From positions 1,314,045 through 1,378,044 of the forward strand of contig SJOL01001962.1 of the NCBI GenBank assembly GCA_004794785.1: a stretch of DNA of 64,000 nucleotides, in the 5' to 3' direction. Source of the stretch: Opisthorchis felineus. Its lineage: Eukaryota; Platyhelminthes; Trematoda; Opisthorchiida; Opisthorchiidae. This document shows positions 55,360 to 64,000 of the stretch, piece after piece. The position numbers and the translations under genes are program-made. Each line of letters starts with the position of its first letter. Position 1 is the stretch's first letter. Below the pieces are notes generated by a model. That model was not told the origin of the DNA. It ran no database searches and was given only the letters and a program-made list of their open reading frames with translations.

Positions 55360-58320
55360 GTAATGTCTGATTCCCAGGCAGTATCAAAGAGCTTAACACG
55401 TCTGGCAAATGTGTTTGTGGTCACTGCGTTTTCTGTAATGTCAACAATAACGTGCTGTTCTAGTCACTGCGGAATTTATTGGTCATTCAGTTCTCCAGCT
55501 AGAGAGCAAAATCTCACAGGTTGTACGTTTTGTTTCACGGGGGTGGTTGAACTTATTGATCATGCTGAATTCCTGCATGCGGTCCTATGTGCAGAATAAA
55601 AATCAGTCAGATTTTGTTATACGGAACTTGCAATGAATTGATGGCTCTTGATTTAAAGAGCTACGTTCGAGAGAAAAATACGGCAGTTGTAAAATCCTTC
55701 GCACCAGATAGGTCACTCAAACCCCTGGACCTCCTAATTGGGGTCGGAACTTGTTTGGTTCCTTTCCATTAAAAGTTGGACGGCCATGTGATGTGGTCGG
55801 GCTCTTGATCCAAGAACTCTATTTGTGGGCCCTAGTAATCTTATTTTGCTTTAATTGTCCCAGCAGCATCCTAGCACAGATACAACCATAAAACTAGTTG
55901 CGGGTAATTTAGGTGTCCTTTCTGGTCCGTATTGATTGATTTTTGGAAGAAATACAGAGAGATCTTTCGGATAAAGTGTCTCACAAAATTGCAAAACCCA
56001 CGGGAGTAATTGGCTTCAGAGGGTTCTTTTTGTACATGCAATGGAAATTTCACTCCTTACACAAACTCTTAGTTCCTTGGCATTTCCAAACCGAGCAGAT
56101 TTGTGTTAATGAGGTCGTTTTGCAGTGTTGACCGCCTTGTGGAGAAATCTTGAACACCGCGTACGTCTACTAAATGCTGGGCATAATGTTTCGTATAGTT
56201 TTTTCCACTTTTGGATTTGTGTTAAGTTGTTAGCTTTGACCTAGATGTTCATTCTGTTTTGTCAAACCTTTGGCTGGTCGCGCCGTGAGGAACATATAGG
56301 TGTAGTAGCACTGGTAATGCATGCTACTTTCGTAACAGCAAATCGTTACGCTATGTATGGCTCAGCGGAAACCCTGTGATAGTGTGCTCTCATATACTCA
56401 AATGCGGATGCTTGGATCTGCTCGTCTGAGCAGCTCATGGGATCGAAAGGACCACGACGTGGAACATTGTGTCACACTGCATTCAGCTGCTGACAGCCCC
56501 TGCAGGAGTGACTGCCAACGCCACAGTCGGTCACCCTACCAACCGGTATGTGCCTGCACAATGGGCTGGCGCGTGCGCCTCCAGTAAATGTAGAAATGCT
56601 TCTTACAATTCGAGAATGAATGCAGGAGTTTGTGGGGAGCTTTGATCCGACACAAATGTTTCCGACAAAGGCAGTCCACGAATCATGCTCACCGATTCGC
56701 GCCAAATTCGCCATCAAATAGGTATGTATTTGGGTCTCAAGACTCAGATGTACCGTGCTACATTACCGGCTACTTTGCTGTTTGTTTGCGAGACGTGACC
56801 TCTGCTGTAGGAGATCTTTCACCATTGGTGTCTCAGAATCGATGCTGATGTTGATGGGTCGAATGCGACAACGAATTCGTTGTGGGGTGTTTAGCCGCAG
56901 TAGAAACTGCGGTGGTGTGGCCGCGACTCATCGTCCACCTTGAGAATCAACCAAACGGTTAGTTGGGCTACGTGATTTAGCGGAAGGGTGTGAAGTAGAT
57001 CATGAGAAGTTTTGGGGCTGTGCTACGGTGCCCCTTCCAGGACGGTGGAACCATGGTGCTCACTGAGGATGGCTGGTTAAGCTATTTCGGTGGCTTCAAT
57101 GCGTTAATTTCCATTGCGGTTGCCTGAGTAATTGTTCGCATACAGGATTGCGGGAGGCCGACACAAGGTCCGTTCCCTGCCAGTAATTTTGTTCAGTACT
57201 TTTCAGTCTAATGAAGCACGTTTGCTTATGATAGATTCGGAGCTCGACACTTCCATCGATACCCACTTAACTTTTCGACGGCTAGTTTCTGTTACAGTAT
57301 CGATTTACGCGACCATGAATTTTCAGTGATCAAGCAGTTTATCCCATTAACCGGACTACTGAGAAGTCGTATATTGTATCTTTCCACACATACCCATATT
57401 TCTGGATAGGAGCCTTCGATTAGCAAAACCAACCAAGTGGAGTGGGTTGAACCGTAATTGTGAGAACGCACGCATCTGACTATCTCTCACGTATCGAGTG
57501 TTGTTGGGTTTCCAACAAGAGTATAGTGTTACCTTACTTTACGTTATGGTTGGTATTTAAGGACCCACTTGAAAACGTTATCGAAATTCGTGCGAGTAAA
57601 CAGTCGGGTTTCGTCTGAAAACTATTTGTCTATCTTTTGCGTATGCCGTTCGTTGAGTGGTAATCGGTGGTATTCAAAATATACATTTGCAAAAAGGAGC
57701 GACTAAAAGACAGTATGAACTCTTCTGTGCATTTAGCTTTGTGATTGTCGCCTACTTCGTTTCTATACAGCTGTTTCATACCTACATGTTAGTTTGTCGG
57801 TAATTTTGCACAACTGTCTCTGCGACCTAGAGATGCACCGACCCTGATGCATCGACCGATTCTGACTGCATCGTGAACACTTTCTTGACCATGCGTATAG
57901 TCACCATCTTTCAACACATTAGTGGTGATGCAGCAGTGAGTGTGATATATGTTTATTTTTTGGTCACTTCATCCGTATTCGCCGACATGCACTGTTGGAT
58001 TGAAAATGTCCGCCTCCTTTGTTAGCGTGGCAAGGCATATAGAAAATTGCTTGTACTTTAGTGCCTTGTGGAAAATTGGTGCGTCTCGACCACAAAGCCA
58101 AAATCATCTTTTCAAACGATTTGTGATGTGATACTGTTTATCAATTGTGGACGAATATTTCCCGTCTAGAATGCTCAGAACCCCGGATCACGGTGTCATT
58201 CCATGCATTCACGCTGAGTCCCATTTGCATCCGCCCTGTGCATGATGTAAACCCGAGGTAATTATACTGGTAGGTGAACAGGGTGGGGCAATTTTAAAGC
58301 CATCAGCATGTTCAGCTGGT
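55360..58320. other. no supported gene
   Basis: No strong exon pair, repeat or RNA was identified. Open frames are under 85 codons and without motifs. Confidence 0.45.
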
Positions 58321-58333
58321 GCCTTTAGTTGTC

Positions 58334-58637
58334 AGTTCAAATGAATGCAAGCCCCACGGTGCAAACAAAGGATCATCTGGTAGCCCGCATCACTCAGGAG
58401 GCGTATCCTAGCTAGCTAGTGCTAGCCATCGCTCAGCTGGATCTGAGCAGCAACAATCACAGAAAGTCGCGTCTAGCACTGTTGTAGCGTTAAAACTCCG
58501 GCCTATCAAGGGCACTAAGTAGGGGCCTTGCTGGCAAAATAGCAGCTTAATCCAACGATGTTCGCTTCAGATAGACTAGAAGTTGCAGTAGTAATAAGCG
58601 AAACCCGGAATGTATCCACATAGCCATAATTCGACTT
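58334..58637 (+). repeat. dispersed repeat of unknown class, copy B
   Basis: ATCATCTGGTAGCCCGCATC, ACTCAGGAGGCGTATCC and, 150 bases on, GATAGACTAGAAG...ACCCGGAATGTATCCACAT match copy A at 29751-30350 in order and strand. No termini were recognised. Confidence 0.5.
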
Positions 58638-59157
58638 TACTCCGTTCTTACGATGGTAATCATTAAAAGTGACTTCTAGCACCGTCGCTGGCCTAGCGCG
58701 CCTAATCGATCAGTGTGCTAGGGTATTTTCGTATGTTTTGTCTGTATGGCGGTGGTCATGAAAGGTCGCTTCTAATATCGCACCAGGCTCAGCTCTATGG
58801 TAACCTCCCTAGGGTGGATCTGATAAGCTGCCATAGATCCACTGTGTATGCGTCGGTGGAAGTCCATCCAATGTGAACAGCACAAACGCGACTGCAGTCG
58901 CTGCAGGTCTAGCTTGTTCGGTCTCCAGGTGCAACAGCTTTGATTATACCCGTGCTTGTTGCACGCTTCAGCTCTCTGACTTGGAGCTAGAGATCGTTGG
59001 ATTGATGCTCAACCATTCAAACTGAACCCCTGAAGTAACGCCTTGTATGTGTTTTAACCACAATTCATCCTTTTCAGCCTCCGGTTTTGCGGACCAATTA
59101 TGGATCCAAACGGTTGAGCAGCCTTGTGCTTAAATTTATCCTTATTTTGTATTTTAG

Positions 59158-59534
59158 TCATTTTGGACGAATTTGTTGTCGCGGCCTTGGCGCCTGTTTA
59201 TTACCACGATGTCTACCCGTCTGTTAAAAATTATGACCACTGTATTTCGATCGTTGTAAGAAACAACACGAACATGCAGGTAATAACTGGTTTGGTTAAA
59301 TCGAAGGAACTGGGATCTCAGATTGAGTGTTCAAACAAAAATTCATTTGGACTCACAGGTTGTCTGAGTGGCGGGGAAAAGTCGAAATGCAATGCATTCA
59401 CGGTCAGCATTCAGGTTGACAGACTCCCTTTCGTCATCGGAACTCTTCCTGCGCAATGCGCATGTCCAAACGGGCATGGCGAGGCCAGTAAATATGGGGT
59501 GGTCGATTCGTTTGTGAACATTTGGCCGATCCAG
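59158..59534 (+). CDS. exon 1 of 3, cysteine-containing unknown protein
   Basis: A good acceptor (CTTATTTTGTATTTTAG, 59157) and donor (GATCCAG then GTACGT, 59535) enclose 125 codons. The peptide runs from ILDEFVVAALAPVYYHDVYP through CISIVVRNNTNMQVITGLV to FTVSIQVDRLPFVIGT and ACPNGHGEASKYGVVDSF, with six cysteines and an N-glycosylation site (NNT). The frame also opens upstream through LNLSLFCILVIL, which would be a signal-like start but has no ATG. It ends in phase 0, matching the exon at 59794. The family is not recognised; an extracellular protein is inferred from the cysteines. Confidence 0.5.
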
Positions 59535-59793
59535 GTACGTTAAAGCCATTTGTGTCCCCGCGGACTTCCGAAAACGGTCTTTTAATTATACGATGACGTC
59601 CTCGATATTCGTTATCCGTCACGTAGCATCGCGTTGTTGTGCCATCACAATAGTGTATGTTTTCTTGGTTCTACTGTTCAGCTTCATCTGTCACTACCAC
59701 GCCAATCTCGAATCTCCCTAGAGTCTCCTGGTGTATGCACAGTCGATTTCCGACAAGGATATAACCGATGCACAGTGTGTTTCAGCTTTTCAG

Positions 59794-59990
59794 CTTGGAC
59801 CGACTTCACTCGATTATCACCAGGCAGTCAAGATCAACAAACACCCACCCGTATACCACGGAAAATGTTTGGAGCTCTTTGGCAAATGGTTGTTTATCCT
59901 CAAGGGGCATCACTTTGTTGGGTGGCTTACCTGGCCAAGACAACATCCGAACAGCGTGGCAGAAAATGATATAGTGTGCTTAAAATTTAC
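59794..59990 (+). CDS. exon 2 of 3, unknown protein
   Basis: The acceptor (GTTTCAGCTTTTCAG) fits phase 0 after 59534. The frame reads LGPTSLDYHQAVKINKHPPV, then YHGKCLELFGKWLFILKG and HHFVGWLTWPRQHPNS. Two ends are possible: a strong donor at 59991 (TTTAC then GTAAGC), two bases into a codon, or a weaker one at 59977 (GATATA then GTGTGC), phase 0. The aromatic, Cys-containing sequence looks real. Confidence 0.48.
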
Positions 59991-60199
59991 GTAAGCTGTG
60001 AACAGATGGAATACCCAGCGAGGAACCTATAGGAAAACCGAGACGTTTCCACCACAACTCAACTGTTATTAGATGGATTGAAAGGAGATTTAGTTTCGTC
60101 TAAAACCAGCCCCACAATTCACAAGAACAAAAAAGAAATTTGAAAACAATCCCACCCAAGAAAACGGTCCCATTGAGAGTCTTTTGTATGCTATATCAG

Positions 60200-60331
60200 G
60201 AAGTTGCTCCTGAAGACCTCCAGAAATCGCTTTACTTCGTCTTAGATAACGGCTTGCATGACACTTCGACTGACACTTCTCAGTTAATCTTTTGCAACAA
60301 CTACGCAATCATTTTTGAGTATAAAGGGTAA
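60200..60331 (+). CDS. exon 3 of 3, candidate C-terminus
   Basis: The acceptor (CTTTTGTATGCTATATCAG) leads EVAPEDLQKSLYFVLDNGLH, then DTSTDTSQLIFCNNYAIIF and EYKG, ending in TAA. In phase 0 it joins the weaker 59977 donor of exon 2. With the stronger donor another frame would end after 14 codons. The former gives the more protein-like end, but this is a judgement. Confidence 0.4.
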   Translation, partial: EVAPEDLQKSLYFVLDNGLHDTSTDTSQLIFCNNYAIIFEYKG

Positions 60332-61678
60332 CGGTCTTTTGTTTTAAGCCAGGGCTACGATTTTGTGTCTGCATCTTGTATAGTGAGCACATAACACAAG
60401 CGAAAGCTCATTGGGATTCAACTGAGCTATCAGCAGACCTACGATAGCGGTGTGTTCAGCGAGGCCATGTATGTCTTCAGAGAACGCAAGAAAATGAAAT
60501 ACCTATGGTATACGACAGAATGGAAAATCTGATAGTGGAATGAAAAGAAGGTCTCAGGTTCAATGGCGGTCATCTTGAGCTGTGTCTCCTTTTGCCAAGA
60601 CTAACCAATTAGTGTTGACGAGAAAATGACCGACGAGGTAAATGGAAGTATTAAGCGCGTGACACTCATACAGAGCAAACCGGTTTCAGCATGAAGTAGA
60701 TGGTTTCATGCCATGTAGGCTCATAGAATTAGCTAGTTAGCAGTACTGGTTGGTATTCAATGCATCCATGCATTTGAGGGACTAATCCTTTTGCTCTCAT
60801 CTTTGAACCCCAGGGAGGGGTGTTTCAAGAAGGCCACGCGGTGATCTATATTTCTCACCTCACTTTGTGAGCTGTTAACTTTATTGATTAGTCAGCTAGT
60901 AGTCCTGATTTCCCGCCGACGTAGAATTGCAAAGGCTGCAAAACTGCTGAGCGCTACAGTGAAATGCAAATGAGAGGGCATCAATCAAAATCTCATTCAG
61001 AAATCACTAGAAGCTTGTCAAAGCTGTTTATGCAGTGAGGTGGAATAGGTGGATTCCATCCCTTGTAACCCGATGGGACGGCAGCATAGAGTGATTCTAC
61101 AACCTTATGAGACTCGCCGTTCAACTTGTAGTGTCTGTACGCATGTTCGTTTAGATGACGTATCTTAAATCCTGGTTCTCTGCCTTCCGAACAAACCACC
61201 TTCCACTTGATCCACAGTGGACGGCAGCTTTGATTTCCCTATAGTTTTACTGTGAGATGTTTTAACAAAACTGGTAGATATTTGTCACATTCTGTACGAA
61301 TCAGCAGTTAGTTTGAACATTTGTACTTTTTTCCAATGGCTTTCGCATCCATTTTTTATCATATGATTCAGCTCTTGTGGGTCACCAATTTTGCAATGGC
61401 GAATTCCAGTGGGATAGAACATTGTCTTTGTAAAAGATGTAATTGATAGTGCCTGTGCTGGTGCCTTTCGTACACATTTACACAATACGCTGCTAGTCCG
61501 ACAGAACACCACTTTGTGTGTTTGACTGAATTTCATTGGAATTGTCAGTCTTAGCGCAAATTCTTGTTTTTTGATCCTACGTACACGATACGTGAGCAAT
61601 TAGGAAAAAGACAATCAAGCAAATGCGATTCGGATAACACAAGCAACAACCGAAAGTGAAAGTTTTGCTCACCGTCCC

Positions 61679-61852
61679 GCGTTCGTTTTGTCGTGGTCTG
61701 CGTATTGTATTTGCTCCTCTGTCTAAGCAAGCGCACAACATGATTCCGAATCGGCCTGATAGAGTAGCTTGATGTGACGTCTCAGGAGACCATGTGTTTA
61801 AAAAAAAACAAATAACGAATATTTCTCGATGGAACTTGAGAGACGTGTACAT
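61679..61852 (-). CDS. candidate first coding exon, unknown protein
   Basis: A minus-strand ATG at 61852 opens MYTSLKFHREIFVICFFLNT, continues LSGRFGIMLCACLDRGANT and ends in phase 0 at a donor (CGCGGGACG then GTGAGC). No motif or partner exon. Moderate natural look. Confidence 0.23.
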
Positions 61853-62404
61853 AAAACGTGGTCAGGTTAGCGAAACGTGCGATTGTTGTTTCGCTCCGTT
61901 GATGTTGCTACTTGGTCGTGACGCATGGGTTTCGCTCGTCTACTTTACGTTTTCTAAAAATTGGCACTCTACCCCTCGCATCTAAAACGATATGCTTAGT
62001 TTAACTATGACAGCGTATTCTCTGTCTTTAGTGCTGAGCTACCAGGTTGACAGTTTGTTTCTTTGATGCGACCCACACCCCACTTCAAAACATGTAGATA
62101 GGGATCAGTCGGGTTAAGTTTGTCTCACCACACTCCGGTTTCGACTGTTAGTCTGCCCTGTTATGCGTTGTCAGTGAACGATCTCAAATCAGCATGGCCC
62201 AAATAATCTGGGCATATGAAACTCAGACACACCAAGTCAACGTGAAGTGCGCTGTCTGAGAGGTTGTAAATCAAGATAATGAGGAAAAAACCGACAGCAA
62301 AATAAAGGTTACTCAGGCTTTTGTTTTGTCGTTTGATTCTCATCGGCTGTCAATCATAGGCAACAGTGATTTCCCCAATATGCAACTTCCAACATGTAGT
62401 GATG

Positions 62405-62452
62405 TAGCTCGGCGAACAGACCAACAACCAAGCAGCGCACCCGAGCTACCTA
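62405..62452 (+). repeat. short Penelope-end fragment
   Basis: AGCTCGGCGAACAGACCAAC...CACCCGAGCTACC matches the minus strand of 55058-55119, lacking a 16-base duplication present there. It is the third locus with this block. Confidence 0.6.
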
Positions 62453-63491
62453 TTTTCCAAAGCATTGTCAATGTAGTGATCTCTCTGAAAAGCGATTTTA
62501 AGTAAACAGAATTTACATTACCGGAAAACTCTTCAATAAGCACAGAAAACTCAAAAGCGCAAACATTGTGATCAGGTATTGACCGCTTTCACTCAGTACT
62601 TACACACACGGGTTTGCAATTATCAAACTCCTCATGGGGATCTCGAACGGTTAGGAACGACTATCTTTCAGTGTGGAGGTACAAGAAGCGTAGTGGACAA
62701 ACATTGATTTCTGTCACTGTCATCAGGCATGAACATCACGAATATGCGGCAGTGGTGTGTGTTCTATGGTACCTACATAATTTTACAGACAATGGGGTAT
62801 AAAAGGTTTATTGGGTTAGGATGGAAAAACACAACGTTTAGAGCAGAGTTTTTTTTCATAACTCAAAGTCCCGTCACTGTGGGTGACCATCGTCAGAACC
62901 AAATTCATCGGAATCACAAGGGGCAGAAGAAAAAGGGTTTGACTGGTACGTACCGGTGTACAGTCAACCTTTGAGAGGCCGTCTGATTGATCAAGTGCGA
63001 TAGTAACATCTGTATGAGTTGAAGTCTGCTAGTCACTATACCAGTCGATTTTTATAAGCCCTAATAACAGTGGGTACGGACTCACCGTCGTTTAGATTGA
63101 CGTGGCAAGTTGGGTGTGAATAGCTAAAGCCTCCGCACGGTAGGTTTACTCGGAAAACCTATTGATGCGTAAAATCAACCGAGGAATAAAGCTTCCTAGG
63201 ACGCAACAAAAATGTCCTATTCAATATGAAGTGCCTTATATTGTTGTGAAAGATATTATTCGAATTGTTATCGGGCTGTTGTAGCTCATGTTGGGAGAGC
63301 GATCTAAATGCGGCTTTCTGATTTCCCTTTCAATGTGACTGGCTCGCAGCAAGCACTAAAACCGGTAAATTCGACGGATATCACTTGTTGCGAGGGCGAG
63401 GGAAATCTCATTTTTCATCGATGTATGTTCGCATTTTCTAGTTTATGTATGCGTTTCCGTTTTTATTCTACTTTCTTTGTATTGTGATCAG

Positions 63492-63575
63492 AATAGGCCA
63501 AGTAAGCCGACACAGGTCAACACTCCGGTTGCATCACAATCGTTATTAACCAACCAACAGGATGCATTCCTTTAT
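63492..63575 (+). CDS. candidate internal exon near the window end
   Basis: Where polypyrimidine and AG are good (ACTTTCTTTGTATTGTGATCAG, trimmed here to its last bases TTGTGATCAG), the frame reads NRPSKPTQVNTPVASQSLLT, then NQQDAFLYG, with a possible donor (TTTATG then GTGCCA). A polar, low-complexity linker-like peptide. The gene may continue beyond the window. Confidence 0.27.
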
Positions 63576-64000
63576 GGTGCCAACTTAGTAACCGTACACG
63601 TCTTTCTTGTCCACTTGTCCATTACCTATGTATTATTGCGACCGAAATTACGATTGAATGTTGACTAGGCGACACAACGCATAGTTGCTGCGGTAACGCC
63701 CACCTGACTTGATATATCGTCGCTCTATATCTCCTTGTCAGTTAGTCTGTGTTTGTTTCAGAGCTCCGTTTTATTGCACACTCAACATGCCAGATATCAC
63801 AAACCGTTTTGCTGTTTTTAGTAGAGCTTTTCGGAAAACCTAAAACCTAGACTTGAAAATTAGCTCTACATGGGCAGACAAGAACTCCGTAAGTTTGTAG
63901 TTGGAATGTAGGGGCTGTGGACCAGGAAACCAGATCTCCAAACACCAATTGCGTTCCTGAATCGTTACGCACAGTGTATCTTGAGTTCAGTATCATTATC

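Noticed and set aside
59930..59950. Minus-strand donor CAG-GTAAGC
   Set aside because: It lies inside the better supported plus-strand exon 59794-59990; no minus-strand exon fits.
1..64000. CRISPR arrays, operons, bacterial promoters or terminators
   Set aside because: No regularly spaced repeats, no ribosome binding sites or gene clusters; the splice signals and retroelements are eukaryotic.

Overview
The window looks like nuclear DNA of a flatworm, most likely a trematode other than a schistosome. It has moderate GC, very sparse coding capacity, one clear animal-type G-protein-coupled receptor, small exons bounded by GT/AG signals, and many old retroelement fragments. These include RTE-type LINEs, Penelope-like elements (PLEs), and a tRNA-derived SINE with an (ATT)n tail. 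The clade assignment is inference from the repeat and gene types; no marker gene here proves the species.

Only one gene is certain: a rhodopsin-family GPCR on the minus strand (7007-8384), intronless over its seven-helix core, with its start probably in an upstream exon. Everything else that may be coding is exon-sized. The better candidates are a three-exon plus-strand model at 59158-60331, an exon cluster at 51298-52346 (plus), a minus exon at 31218-31379, a minus exon at 8497-8642, and a galectin-reminiscent minus exon at 9239-9527. Weaker ones are at 5111-5298, 10572-10796, 14727-14910, 15399-15573, 16081-16472, 20094-21136, 32100-32259, 37807-38375, 54766-54809 and 63492-63575. At this base composition, open frames of 100-130 codons are expected by chance in 64 kb, so length alone was not used as evidence.

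Mobile DNA by region. 10-13 kb and 22-23 kb hold PLE-end fragments and a ribozyme-like block. 17-18.4 kb holds two SINEs. 25.6-26.9 kb holds an RTE relic whose endonuclease is joined directly to its C-terminal tail. 27.5-28.3 kb holds a SINE, a snap-back palindrome and a hammerhead-ribozyme-like block. 34.3-34.8 kb holds two SINEs in opposite orientation. 42.7-47.5 kb holds two more RTE relics on the minus strand. 48.8-50.6 kb holds a PLE with GIY-YIG nuclease remains, a pseudo-LTR and the start of a second head-to-tail copy. 53.1-55.2 kb holds two SINEs and a PLE end. A dispersed repeat of unknown class is present at 29.75 and 58.33 kb.

No operons, CRISPR arrays, rRNA or functional tRNA genes were seen, as expected for this kind of genome. 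No single undescribed system stands out. The most unusual observations are a SINE that appears to supply a splice donor, the snap-back palindrome beside a ribozyme-like fold, and the GPCR with a very long third extracellular loop and no TM4 tryptophan.
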